A DNA stretch of 64,000 bases from Pleodorina starrii (lineage: Eukaryota > Chlorophyta > Chlorophyceae > Chlamydomonadales > Volvocaceae): assembly GCA_030267565.1 (NCBI GenBank), contig BRXU01000031.1:1-64000 (forward strand), in the 5' to 3' direction. Positions 12,051 to 25,500 of this stretch are shown one piece after another. A program made the translations under genes and the position numbers. The first letter of the stretch is position 1. The number at the start of each line of letters is the position of its first letter. The notes beneath the pieces were generated by a model, which was not told where the DNA came from, ran no database searches, and saw nothing but the letters and a program-made list of their open reading frames with translations.

Positions 12051-15000
12051 GTTTTTTGAGGGGGGGGGGGGGTGGGGGGGGTGAGTTAGGGGTTTTTTGG
12101 GTTTGGGTGAAGGGTGATGTGTGGGTTGTTGTTAAGGGTATGGGGAGTGGTTGGGGGGGGGGTTTGATTGGGGGGGGTGGGTGGGGGGTTTTGTGGGGGG
12201 GATTGGGGGATATGTGGGGGGGTTGTTTTAGTGGGTTTTATGTTGTGATAAGTGGATTGTGAGGTGTGAGTTATTTGGGTGTTTGTTTTATAGGGATGTT
12301 TTGGTTGTGTTGAGTTGGGGGGTGTTGGGTTTGATGGAGGGGGGGGTGGGGGGGGGGTTGTAGGGTTTTGGTGGGTAGTGAGGTTGTAGGGGGATTGTGA
12401 TTTTAGTTGTGTGGTTGATTATTTATGTAGAGGGAGTGGGGTTGGTTTTTTTTTTTTTTTTTTTTTTTTGTGGTTGTTTATGATATTGGTTTTTGATGTA
12501 TGATTGGGTTTTTGGTTATTGTATTTTTTAAATTGGAATAAATGAATGGAGGTGTGGTGTTATTGAGATAGGGGGAATAAGATGTATAGGGGGTGGTTGT
12601 GGGGAAGGGTGTTTTGATTTGGGGTGATATAGGGTGGTTTATGGGGATAGGGGGGGGGGGGGGGGAGGGGTATGATTGATAGTGATGGGTGGGGTGGGGG
12701 GGTGAGGTGGGGGGGGGTGAGGGTTGGGGGGGGTGTGTTTGGTGGTAGGGGGTGGGTGTAATGGGGGGGGGGGTGTGGGAGTGAGGAGGGGGGGGGGGTT
12801 ATTATTGTGGGGTGGGGGTGGGAGGGGGTGGTTTTGGGTGGGGGGGGGGAAGGGAGAAGGGGAAGGGGTGATTTTGTGGGGGGATGATAGAGGGGGGATA
12901 GGTTAGGGGGGGGTGGATGGTGGTTGTATAAGGGGGGTTGGTTGGTTTGGGGGGGTTTAAAGTGGGAGGGGGGGTGGGGGGGTGTGGGTAGTGAAGTATG
13001 TGAGGTGGGTGGGGGGAGGGGGGGGGGGGAGATAGGGGGGGGGGTAGTGGATGGTTGGGGGGGGAGGGTGGAGGGGTTATGGTGGGGTAGATGGGGGATT
13101 GGGGATTTGGTTATAGGGTTATGTAGAAGGAGGGTTATGGGGGGAGAGGAGAGAAAGGGGGTGGGTAGGGGGGGAGTTAGAGGGTTGATTGGGGGGGGGG
13201 GGATGTAATGGATGTAGGGGTTTTGGGGGTGGGATAGGGGGGAGTTAAATTGGGGAAGTGTAGGTATGTGTGGTGGGGTGTTGTATTGGTTGAGTAGGGG
13301 GTTGGTATAATGTGGAGGGGGGTGATTGGATGGTGGGTTGAGGTGGGGGGGGGGGTATGGGGGGGGTTGGGGGGTTGGGTAGTGTAGATGGGTGAGGGGT
13401 TGGATATAAGATGAGAGTGGATAGGGGTGGGATTGGTTTGGTAGTGAGGGGGTAGGGGTTTTGGGGGGAGAGGTATGGAATGGGTGTAGATTGAGGGGGG
13501 GGGGTGGGAGGATGGAGGGGTGGGATGGGGGGATGGGGTAGTGATTATTAATTGAAATTTTTGAGATTGTGGGGGGTATAGGAGAATGAGGGTGGGGTGA
13601 AATGGGTGGTTAAGAGGGGAGATATTGGTATAAATATGGGATGGAGGGGAGGGGTATGTATGTAGTATATAGATAATGGGATGATAATAATGGAATATGT
13701 TTGAGGGATTGGATGGATTGTGGGGGGTGGGATGGTGATTGGATTGTGTATTTAGATTATGTGGAATTGTTGTGTGGTGGGGTTAGGGAGATATGTGAAA
13801 TTTATGTGTTTATGTAGGTGGGGATGGGGAGGTAGGATAAATGTATTATTTATGGTGAGGGTATGTTGGGATGGAAGTTATAATTGTTTATGTAATATGG
13901 AGAGTGGGGTTTTGAGGGATAATGAATTTGGTAGAGAGGGAAGATTTAAGTGAGTAATAGTGTAATAGATTATAGATGGAATAGGATATTTTTAGGTATA
14001 AAGGGATTAGGAATTATTTATTGGAAGTGGGATGATTTAAGGGTAGGAGGTGTTTGTATGTATGGAAATGGGGGGATTGTTTAGATATTATATTGTTTGA
14101 GGAAAGAGGAATAGGTTGTAGTTATATGGGGATTTAAGAGTATATATGTTATGGTGTGGGGAAATTGGTGGGGAGATGTGTTAATAATTGGTAGATATGA
14201 TATTAATGTGATTTGGGGAAATGGATTGGAGGTGTGAATTGATGTGATGAGGTATTGTATTTGAAATAGTAAATGGATAGGAGGGGATATGATTATGGAG
14301 GAATGATGGATATGGGTGGTGGAAATAGGTGATGGAGAAAATTTGAATAAATATAAATTATGGGGTTGAAGGTGTGGGTGGGGGGGGGGGGATTATGGGT
14401 ATATATGGAATGAAGTAATGAAGGTGAGAAGGGGAAGTGGAAGGGTGAATGGTTAATGTGAAAGGTGAATGGATTATAGATGGTTTATAATTTGGGGGTG
14501 GATGGTATAGATAATAATATTATAGATTGATGGGTATATATGTGGGTAATGTGGATTATTATTATTTATTTGATATGAGGGAGGGTGATAAGGGGGGGGT
14601 TTTATGGGATAGGTGTAATGTATGTAAGGTTGGTATTGAGGGAGTAAGGAGAAGAGGAGAGATAGAGGGGGGGTAGGGGTTTTTGGTGGAGGGGATAGAG
14701 GGGAGAATATATGGGGGGGGATGAGAGGAATGGAGAGTAGGGATTTGGGGTAGGGGGGTATGTATTATTATTTTGGTGGGGTTATGGGGGGGGTATGGGG
14801 GGGTTATGTATGTATTAGTATATAGAGAATGATGAATAATGGAATATGTTTAGGGATTGGGTATGGGATGTGTGGGGGGTGGGATGGATATGGATTATGT
14901 TGGATTTAGGATGAATGTGGGGAATTGTTGTGGTGTGTGGGGGTTAGGAGATATGTATTGAAAGTTTATGGGGGATGTAGGTGGTGGATGGGGAGTGTAT

Positions 15001-16500
15001 TAAATGTATTATGTATGGGTGGAGTAAATGTAGGTGATGGAAGTTTATAATTGTATGGGAATGGAGAGTGGGTGAGGGGGATATGAATTGGTTAGGGAGG
15101 AAGGATAAGTGAGTAATAGTGTAATAGGGGGAGATATGGATAGATATTTGTAGGTAATAAAGATGTAGGAATTATTTATTGGAAGTGGGATGATTTAAGG
15201 GGTAGGGGTGTTTTAGGGTAGAAATGTGGATTGTTAGATATTAATATTGGTTTGAGGAAAGAGGATAGTTGTAGTTATATATGGGATTTAAGAGTATATG
15301 TATGGTGGTGGGGATAATTGGTGGGGGATAGTTTAATTGGGAGATATGATATTAAGGATTTTTGGGGAAATGGATTGTGTAGTGTAATTGATGGGGGATG
15401 AGTATTGTATTTGTTAAATAGTAAATGGATAGGTATTTGGGATATGATTATGAAAAGGGAATAGTGGATATGGGTGTGTTGGAAATAGTGGGGAAATAAT
15501 AAATATAAATTATGGGGGGTGGGGGGGGGGTGGGTAGGGTATATGTGGTGTATTTGTGGAAGGGTTGGGTGTGTTGTGGGGTGAATGGGTAGAGGATAAT
15601 AGGGTGGTGGTGGGGATAATTTGTAGGATGAGGTGAATATATATGTGTGGTGGATGTGAAATGGGGATAGAGGAGGGGTGGGGGGGATTGGAGGGGTGGA
15701 GGTTGGGGAAGGGATTGGAGTGTGGAAGGGGGTGTGGGGGTGGGGGAGGGTAGGAATGGGTAGGGAGAGGGGATGGGGGGGATAGGGGTGGGTTGGGTGG
15801 TGGGGGGGGTGGTTGGGTGGGGGTGGGGGGGGTGGGTGGGATGGGGGGGGGGAGTTAGGAATTAAGGGGGGTGTTAGTAGGGGGGTGTGAATTTTGTGGA
15901 TAGGGGGTAATGGGGTGGTTTAGGGGGGTGAGGGTTGGGATGGGGGGTGTTGGGGTGTGGGTTTTGGTGGGAAGGATGGTGGATGGTGGGGGTGGGGGGG
16001 TGGGGGTTTGTGAGGTGGGGGATGGGGGGGGGTAGTTTGTTGGGGGGGGGTTTGTTTGGGTATGTAGGGGGGGGTGGGTGGTGGGTGGGGGGGGAGGGTA
16101 GTTTGGGGTAGGGGGGTAGTTTTTGGGTGGTTGGGTAGAGGGGGTGGTTTGGGGGTTTGGGGGGGGGGGAGGGGGGATTTTTGGGGAGTGTTTAGATAAA
16201 TATAGTTTGTTGGAATTTTGTTGTGGGGGGGATAGGATGTGTGTTGGGGTGTGGTGGGTGAGGGTTGGATTTGGGGTGATGGGGTGGGTGTATGATGGAG
16301 AATTAGAAGTATATGGGGTGGGGGGGTGGTGGATGTTGGGGGGGGGGTTAGTGTATGGTGGGGTTGGAGGGGGTGGGGGGGTGTGGGTGTTTTGGGGTGG
16401 GGTATGATTGGTTGGGGTATTTGTATTTGTGGGGGGGTGGGTGATGGAAGTTTGAGGGATGGGGGGGGGTTGATTGAGAGGGAGTAAGGGTATGATGGGG
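12051..16500. other. C-free G/A/T block
   Basis: A reappears here at substantial frequency while C stays absent. A T-run of about 24 lies near 12,446-12,469. Unlike the flanking G/T blocks, this stretch keeps enough information to show an internal long repeat (separate entry). No coding evidence. Confidence 0.7.
13655..15520. repeat. Two diverged copies of a ~0.7-kb block, about 1.15 kb apart
   Basis: The block at about 13,655-14,370 recurs at about 14,805-15,520. Shared landmarks lie 1,150 to 1,158 bp apart: words starting at 13,655 and 14,805, a 30-base match starting at 14,011 and 15,169, and a match starting at 14,346 and 15,498. The copies differ by many small indels, as expected for noisy readings of one repeat. 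Identity of the underlying sequence is unknown; it is A/T-richer than the rest of the left arm. Confidence 0.75.
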
Positions 16501-19500
16501 AGTTATAGATAGGGGGATATGGTAGGGTTTGAGGGGGTGTTGGGGGGGGAAGGGTTGAGTGTTGATATATGTGTTGAGTTTAAGATGGGGGTGTGGGTAT
16601 TGGTTGTTGGTTTTTGGGGGAGGTGAAGGTTGATAATTGGTGGGGGGGGTTTTTGGTAATAATTGGTGAGAAGTATTAAGGGGGGGGGGTTTGTGGTAGG
16701 GGGGGAGGGGGTAGGGGGGTAAATGTATATGGATGTATTTGTTAGGATGTTGGGTGGTTGGGGGTGGGGGAAGGGTGATTTTGAATAAATTTAGGGGTGT
16801 GTATGGGGGTTAGGGGTGGTAGTGGGTGGATGGGGTTGTTTGTTATTAAATGGAGGGGTAAAAGGGGGGGGTTAGGTAAGGGATGATGAGGTTTTTAATT
16901 GGGGTAGGGATGGGGTGTTTTGGAGAGTGGGTTTATGTTGTGGGGGGGTTTGGGGAGGAGGGGTGTGGGTGGGGTGGGGGGGTGATGTGGGTGGGGGTTT
17001 TGTGGGGGGGTTGGTTTTTGGGGGTTTGATGAAGGGGTGGATGTATTGGGGGGGGGGTGAATTGTGGGGGGGGGGGGTGAGAATTTGGATGAGGTTGATT
17101 GGGGTGGTGGTTTAATTTGGTTTTTATTTAGGTGGTGGGGGAGGGATGGGATATTGGGTTGGGTGGGTTGGGTAGGGGTAGGGGTGGGGGGGGTTGTTTG
17201 TGGTGGTTGGGTGTTGGGGGTGGTATTGTAATTATGTGGATGGAGGGTTGGTTTTTGGAGTATGTGTTGGGGGTTGTGGTATGGGGGGTGTTGTGTTGTG
17301 GGTTGATAGAGGGTGTATGGGTTATGGTGGGGGTGGGGGTGGGGTGGGTTTTGTATTGGTGGAAGGTTGGTGTTGTTGGTGTGGTGGTGTGGGTAATTTG
17401 GAGTGTGTTTGGGGTGGAGTGTTTTGGTATGGGGGGTTGGGTTAGGGTGGGGGGGTTTTTTTATTGGTGATGTGTTTTTATTTGATGGTGGGTATGGTTG
17501 GGGGTGGGGGGGTGGTTGTGTGTTGGAAGGGTGGTTTTTGGAGTGATTGTTATTTTAAATGAATTTTTATTGAGGGGGGGTGGGTGTGGGTGTGGTGTGG
17601 GTTTTTGGTGGTGGTGTATATGATAGTGGTAGTGTTATGGGGGGGGTGTTTGGTTGTTTTTATGGGGTTATTGTTTTGTGTTGGTTTGTTGGTGGGGGTT
17701 TGGATGGGGTGTTGGAGTGAATGTTTGTGGGGGTGGGGTTAGGGGGATATTTTGGGGGGTGTGTGTGGTGTGGGGGGTGTTGTTGGTATTATGTGGTGGG
17801 GGTTGGGTGTTGGGGGGGGTTTTTGATTGGGGGGGGGGGTGTGGGGTGAGGGGTTTGGTGGGTATGTGTTTGGGGTTTTTGGATGGGGGGGTTTTGGTGG
17901 AATGGGTTTGGGTATTATTTATTGGGAAGTGGGGGGGGGGGGTTGGGGTGTTTGTATTTGTTGGGGGGGGGTGTGTTTTGATAGATATTTAGGGGTGGGG
18001 GGGTGGTGTGTTAGATATGGGGGTTGTGTTTTTTATGGTGGGGTGTTGGGGGGGGTTTTTGATTTGGTGGAGTGTGGGGGTATTTAATGTGATTTTTTGT
18101 GTGGTTTGTATGTGTGAGGTTGATTTGTATTTGTTAAATGTTAAGGGGGGGGGGGGTGTAGGGGTAGTGGTGGGGGGTAGTGATGGGAAAATTTGAAGAG
18201 TTGTGAAGGGGGAGGGAGTGGTTGTGGATGGTAATGATTGGGGGGAGGGGTGTGGGGTGGGGATGGGTGTTGGTGGGGTTATAATTGTGGGTGGGGATGT
18301 TGTTAGAAAGTGTTGATATATGTGTGGGTGGGTAGGTGTGTTTTTTTTTGTATGGTGGGGGGGTTTTGGGTGGGGGGAGGTTGTGTTGGTGGGGGGTATG
18401 TGTGGGGTTTGGGAGGGGGGTGGATGTGTTGGGGTGTGAGGTTGGTGGGTAGGTGGGGGGTATGGGGTTTTTGTGAGGGGTTTTTGTGTTTGGGTGGTGT
18501 TGGGGGGTGGGGGTTAGTTGGTGTGGGTGTGGGGGTGGGGAGGTGGGGTGGTGGTGTTTGGGATTGTTGGTGGTTGGGGTTGGTGTTGTGGGGGTGGTTA
18601 TATGTTATGATTTATTAGGTTATGGGGTGGATGTGTGGGGATGTGGTTGGGTGTGGTGATGGGTTTTGTTTGGGTGGGGTTTGGTGTTGGGGGGGTGTGG
18701 GTGTGGGTGGGTGGGGGGGTGTGTTGGTGTGTTTTTTTGGGGTTGGTGGGGTGTAGTGGGTTGGGGGGTGTGGGGGGGGTGTGGTGGGTGTTTATGTGGG
18801 GGTTGTGGGGGTGGGGGGTTTGGTGTGGTGGGGGGGTGGTTTTTTGGGGGTGTGGGGATTGGGAGGGGGGTGGGGGGGGTTTGGGGGGGGGGGGGTGTGT
18901 ATTGTGGTTGTGTGTTAGGTATGGTTTATGGATTTTTTTTAATTAGTTTGGGTGGGGGGTGTGGTATTTTTAGGGAGGTGGGTGGGGGTGTTGGGATTTG
19001 GGATTTGGTTGGAGGGGGGGGTGGGTTGTTGTATGATTTAAATTTGATGGGTGTGGGAGGTGGGGGGTTTGGGGGGGGGGGGTTATTGTGGGGGGGTAGT
19101 GTTGGGGGGTGTGGGGGGGGGGTTGTGTTGAGGTTGTATTATGTGGTGGGGGATGGGAGGTTTGGTTGGGGGTGGTGGGTGGTTTGGGGTGGAATGTGTG
19201 TGTTGGTTTGGGGGGGGTTGGGTTTTTTGTGGGGGTGGTGGGTGTGGGTTTTAGAGGGTTGGTATTGTGGTTGTATTTTTGGTGGATGTGGTGGGGGGGG
19301 GTGATAAGGGGGGGTGGTGTTTTTTGGTGTGTTGATTTTGGTGATTTGATGTGGGGGGGTGTTGGAATGGGGGGATTAGTTGTTTTTTGGGGGGTGTGGG
19401 GGGGGTTTGGTGGGGTTGTGTGGGGGTATTGTGTGTGGGGGGGGGTGGGGGGTTTGGGTGTTGGATGTGGTGGGTTGGGGTTTTTTGATTGTTGTGGTAG

Positions 19501-22500
19501 ATGGGTTGGGTGGTAATGGTATGTTTTGTTTGTTTTGTGGGTTTGTTGGGTGGGGGGGTTGGTATTGTGTATTGGGGGGGTGGGGTAGGGGTAGGAGGGG
19601 GTTTGTGGGGTTTATGTGGGTTTATTATTGAGGGGGGGTTTGGATATATTGTTTATATGTTTAATATAGGGGTGGGGTTTTGTTTTGGTTGGTGTGGGGG
19701 GTGGGGGGGTGTTTGGGTTTGGGGTATGTTTGGTATGGGTGGTTGGTGTTTGGGGTTGTGTTGTGGGTTGGGGGGGGGTGGTTGTGTGGGGGGTAGGTTG
19801 GGGTGGTGGGTGGTGAGGGGGGGTTTGGGGATGTTGGGTGGTGGGTTGGGGGTTGGTGTGGGTGTGTGGTGGGGTGTGTTGGGGTGGGGGGGTGGGGGTG
19901 GGTTGTGTTGTGGGGTTGTTGTTGGGGGGGTGGGGGTTTTGTTTATTGTTTATTATGGGAGGGTATGGGGGGGGTTGGTTGTGGGGGGGGTGTGGTTGGG
20001 TGGTGGGTTGTGGGGGTATGTTTGTGGGGTGGGGGGGTGTGTGTGGGTGTTGTGGGGTGGTTGGGTGGGGGAGTGGTTGTTTGTGGGGTGGGGTGTGGGT
20101 GGTGGTGTGGTAAGTTTTGGGGGGGAGGTGGATGGTTGGGTTTGGTTGGGGGTTGGTGTGGGTGGGGTGTTGGGGGGGGTGGTGGGGTTTTGTGTGTGGT
20201 GGTGTGGGTGTTGGGTGGTGGTTTTTTGTTTTTTTTTATTGGGTGGGGAGGGTGGGTGGTGGTGGTTTGGGGGGGGGTGGGGGGTGGTGTTGAGGTGATG
20301 GGTTGGTTTGGTTTTTTGGGGGTTTGTTGTTTGTGTGGGGGTATGGTGTGGGGGGGTGGTTGTTGTTTGTTGGTAGGGGGGTTTTGGTGTTGGGGGGGGG
20401 GTGGGTGTGTTTGTGTTGGGGGTGTTGTGGGGGGTTGGGGTTGGTGGGGTGGTTGTGTGGGGTTGGGTTGGTGTTGGTGGTGGTGGTGGGTGTGTGGGGG
20501 GGGGTGGGTGTGTGGGTGGGGGATGTTTTTGTGTTTGGTTGGGTGTGGTTATTTATGGGGGGGTGTTTGGTGGTGTTTTATTTTGTTTAGGTGTTGTTTT
20601 GTTTTTGGTGTAGTTTTTGGGGGTTTGGGTTATTTTATGGTGTGGGTTGGGTGGGGTTGTGTTGTTGTGGGTTGTGGGGGGGTTTTTGGGGTTGTGTGTG
20701 TGTTATGGGGTGGGGTTTTGTTTTGTTTTTGGTAGGTGGGTGGTTTTGGGTTGGGGATGGTGTGGGGTTGGTGTGTGGTTGTTTTTGGTGGTTTATGGGT
20801 GGTTGGGTAGTTGTTGTATGGGGTTGTGGGGGGTGTGGGGGTGGTTGGGGGGGGGTGTGGTGGGGGGGGTTTTTTTGGGGGGGGAGGGGGGGTTTGGTTT
20901 TGTTTGGGGTGTTTTTTGGTTTGTGGTTGGTGGTTTATTATGTGGTGTGGGTGGGGTGGGGGGGTTTTTGGTTGTGGTGGTGGGGGGGGTGTTGGGGGGG
21001 TGGGGTTGGGTTTGGGGGGTGGTGGTGGGGGGGGTGGTGGGGTGGTGGGGTGGGGGTTGTTGGGGGGTTTATGTTTTTTTGTGGGGGGGTTGGGGGGGTT
21101 TTTGGGGGGGGTTGTTGTTGGTGTTTTTTTGGGTTTGGTGGGGTGTTGTGGGTGGGGGGGGGGTGGGGGGTTGGTGGTGGGGTTTGGGGTGGGTGTGGGG
21201 GGGTGGTATTTGTTGTGGTGTGGGGGTGGGTGGGGGTTGTTTTTGTTGTTGGGGGTTGTGTTGGGGGTGGGTGTTTATAATTTTTTGGTGGGGGTGGTGT
21301 GTGGGGTTGTGTTTGTGGGGGGGTGGGGTTGTGGTGTTGTGTTTTGGTGTGTGTTTGGTGGGGGGTGTGGTTTTTTTTGGTTGGGGGTTGTGGTAGGTGG
21401 GGGTTGTGGGGGTTGTTTTTGGGTTTGGTGGGTATGGTGGGGTTTATGGATTTGTGTTTTATGGGGGTGTGGGGGGTTTTTTTTTGGTGTTGTTATTGGG
21501 GGGTTTGTGGAGGGGGGTGGGTGGGGGGTATGGGTGGTATGTGTTTTTGTTTAGGTGGGGTTTTTGTGATTTGTGGTGGGTTGGGGGGTGTTGGTGGGTG
21601 TTGGGGTTTTTTTTATGGGTTGGGGTGGGGGGGGTTGTGGGGGTGTGGTGGAGTGTTGGGTGTGGGGGGGGGGGGGGTTGGGGTGGGTGGGGGTTTTATG
21701 TTTATGTGGGGGTGGGGTTGTGGTTGGTTTTTTGGTGTTATGTGTGGGGTGGTGTTTTATTTTATGTTTGGGGGTGTGGGGGGTTTTATGGTAGGGGGTG
21801 TTGTGGGGGTGGTTGGGTTGGGGGGGTTGTGGGGTGGGGGGGGGGTTGGTGGGGGGTGGGGGGTGTGTGGGGGGTGTGGGGTGGGGGGGTGGGGTTTGTG
21901 GTGTTGTTAGGGGGGGGGTGGTTATGGGGGGGTGTTTGGGGGGGGGTGTGTTGTATTTGGGATTTTTTGGTGGGTTGTTTGGTGTTGGGTTTTGGGTGTG
22001 GGGGGGTGGGTGTTGTGTGGTGGTTATGGGTTGGGGGGTGGGGGGTGTTTGTATTTGATGTGTGTGGTGTTGGTGTGTTTGATTGTTGTTTTGTATGGGG
22101 GGTTGTTGGGGTTGGGGGGGTTTATTGGAGGTGGGTGTGGGGTTTGGTGGGTTTGGGGGGGGGGGTGGGGGTTGGTGTTTGTGTTTGGGGGGTTGGGTTG
22201 GGGGGTTTTTAGGTTTGGTGTGGGTTTTTTTTGGGGGGGGGGTGGGTTGGGGTGGTTGGGTTTTTGTGGTGTGTGGTTTTGGGGTGGGGGGTGGTGTTGG
22301 TGGTGTTTGGGGTGGTGTGTATGTGGTGTGTTGGGTGGTTTTTGTTTATTTGGTTTTGTATGGTGGTTTTTTGGGTTGGGGGGGGGTGGGGGTTGGTTTG
22401 AGTTGTTGTTGATGGTTTTTGGGGTTTTGTGGTGGGGGGGGGTTGGGTGTGGTTTTGGTTTATTTTAGAGGTTGTGTTTTTGGGGGTGGGTTTTGGATTG

Positions 22501-25500
22501 TGGTTTTGGGTTAGTGTGGTGGTTTGGGGGTGGGGAGGTGTGGGGGTTTGGTGGTTGGGGGGGGGGTTGGGGGTTTTTTGGTGTGGTGGGGGGTGTTTTG
22601 TGGTGGTGGTGGGGGATATGGGTTTGTTGGGGTTGGTGGTGGGGGGTTTGTTGTGTATTATTGGGATGGGGGTTTGGGTGTTTTGGTTTTGGGGGGTGTT
22701 TGTTTGTGTTTGTAGTTGGGGGGATGGGGTGGGGGGTTGGTGTGGATGGGTGGGGTTGGGGGGGAGTGGGGGTATTTTTGGATGTAGTATTGGTTGTGGG
22801 GTGGTTGGGTTTGGGGTTGGTGGTGGGGGGTGGGGGGTGGGGGGTTTGTATGGTGGGGGTGGAATGTTTGTTGGGTTTTGGGGGTAATGGGTGGGTGTTG
22901 TGGGGGGAGTTATTGGGGGGGGTTATGGGGGAGGGTATGGGGGGTTTTGATGGGGTATGTGTTTGGTGTGTGGGGGGGGGGTGGGGGGGATAAGTTGGTG
23001 TGGGGGTGTTGTGGGATGTATGGTTGGGGGGTGGTTTTTGGGTGTGGGGGGGGTGGATGGTGGGATGGTATGTGGGTAGGGTGGTGGTTGTGTGGTGATT
23101 TGGGTGGTTGTGGTTGGGGGGTGGGGGGGTGGTTTGGGGGGTGGTTGGGGTTGGGGTGGTGTGTTTGGTTTGGGGGGGGGGGGGGTGGGTGGGGTTTTTG
23201 TGGGGGTTGTTTTTTGGGTGGTTTGGGTTGTTGAGTGTTGGTGGGTGTGTTTTTGTGTTGTGGGTGGGGGGGGGGGGGGTTGGAGGGGGTTTGGGTTGGG
23301 GGGTGGGGGTTGTTGGTTTGTGGGGGGGGTGGGGGTGGTGTTGGGGGGTGGATTGGTTGGGTAGTGGGGGTGGGTTTGTAGTTTGGGGGGGGTGGGGGTG
23401 TTGTTTTTGTTATGGGTTGAGGGTGGTTTTTGGTTGGGTGGTTTATGGTGGGTGATTGTGTGGGGGTGTGGTTGGGGGGGGGGTGTATGGGGGTTGTGTT
23501 TTTGGTTTTGGTTGGGGGGGGGGGGGTGGGTTGGTTTGTGGTGTTGGGGGGGGTTGGGGGTTTGGTTGGGGGTTTGGGGGTTTTGTGTTGGGGGGTGGGG
23601 GGTTGGGGGGGTTGGGTGGGGGGTGTTTGTGTTTGTTGTGTTTGGTGGGTGGGGGGGGTTGTGGTGTGGGGGGGTGTGGGGGGTTGGGTGTGTGGGTCGG
23701 GTGGGGGTTTGGGGGGGGGGGGTTGGGGTGTTGTGGTGGGGGGTGGGGGGGGGTGGGGGGGGGGGGGGGGGTGGTTATGGGGGTGTTTGTGTGTGTGTTT
23801 TTGGGGGTGTTTGGGGTTTGGTGTGGTGGGTGGGGGTGTGTTGTTGGGGGGTTTGGGTGGGGGGTGTGGTGTTGTTGGTGTGATGTTGTATTGGGGGTTG
23901 GGGGGGGGGGAGTTTTTTTGGGGTGTGGTGTGTGGTGTTGGGGTGGGGTTGGTTTGGGGGGTTGATGGGGGGTGGGGGTGTTGGTGGTGGGGTTTTTGGG
24001 TGTGGGGGTTGTTTTTTTATTGTGGTTGGGTGTGGTGTGGTAGGGGTTGGAGGGGGGTTGGTGGGGGGGGGTTGTGGGTGTGGGGTGGGGTGGGAGGGGT
24101 GTGTTGGTTGATTGTGATTGGGGGTGTGGGGTGGGTTGTGTTTTGGTGGGGGGGTGGTTATTTTGGGTTGATGGGGGGGGTTGTGTATGGGGTTTGGAAT
24201 GGGTGGGGTGTGGTTGGGTTTGGGGGGTTGTGGGTGGGGTGTTGTGGGGTGGGTTGGGTGGGTTTTTATTGGGGGGGGGTTGGGGGGGGTTGGGGGGGGG
24301 GTGGGTGGGGGGGGGGGTGGGTTGTTGTTTGTGGTTTGTGTGAAGTGGGGTAGGGGGTGTTTTTGGGGGGGTTTGTTTTTGTTTTTTTTTGATTTTTTTT
24401 TTGATGTGGGTGGTAGTTGGGGGGGTGGGGGGTGTTTGGGATGGGGGGGTATTGATGTTGGGGTGGGGGGGGGGGAGGGTATGATTTTTTTGTTTGGGTA
24501 AGTGGGGGTGGGTGTAGGGGGAAGGTTGTGGGGTGGGGGGGTTATGGTAGGGTTGGGGGGGGGGGGGGGGTGGGGGGTTGGTTGGATGGGTGTTTGGTTG
24601 GTTGGAGTGTTTGTGGGGGTGTGGGGGGGGGGGGGGTTGGGTGGGTTGGTGGTGGGTGGGGTTGGTGGGGTGGTGGGGTTTGTGGTGGGTGGGGGGGGTG
24701 GGTGGGGGGTGTGGGGTTTTGGGATGGTGGGGGTGGGGGTGGTTGGGGGGGGTGTGTTGTGTTTGGGGGTGGGGGTTTGGGGTTGGGGGGGGGGGGTTGG
24801 GGGGGGGGTGTTGGGGGTGTGGTGTGTGGTGGGTGGTGGGTGGGTTTGTTTTTTGGGGGGGGTTTGTGGGGGTTGGGGTGGGGGGTGTGGGGTGGGTTGG
24901 GGGGTGGATATGTTTTGTGGGGGGGGTTTGTGGGTGTGTTTGGGGGGTGGGGGGTTGGGTGGGGTTGGGGGGTGGGGTGTGGGTGTTGGGGGTTTTGGGG
25001 TGTGGTGTGGGGGTATGGGTGTTGGGGGGGGGGGGTTGTGGGGGGTTGTGTTTTTTGTGGGTGTGGGGGTGTGTGTGGATTGGTGGTTAGGTTTTTTTTG
25101 GGGGGGGGGGGGGTTTGGGGTTGGTTGGGGGGGTGGGGTGGGTTTTGGGGTGTGTGGGTGGTGTGGGAGGTTTTGTTTGGGTTGGGGTGGGGGGTGGGGT
25201 GGTGTGGTGGGGGGGTTTGGGGGGTGGGTGTGGTTGGTGGTGTGGGTTTTGGTTTGTTGTGGTGGGGTGGGGGGTGTTGTGTGGGGGGGGGTTTGTTGTG
25301 GGGTATGTTGGGGTGTGTTGTGTTAGGTGGGGTGTGGGTGGGGGGGGGGGTTGGGGGGTTGTTGGTGGTGTTTGTTTAGGGGTTTGTGTGTGGGGGGTGG
25401 GGGGTGATGGTGGTTTGTTGGGTGTGGGTGGTGGTTTTATTGGGGTGGTTGGGTGTTTTTGGGGTGTGAGGGGGGTTGTGGTGTGGGGTGGGTTGGGGGG

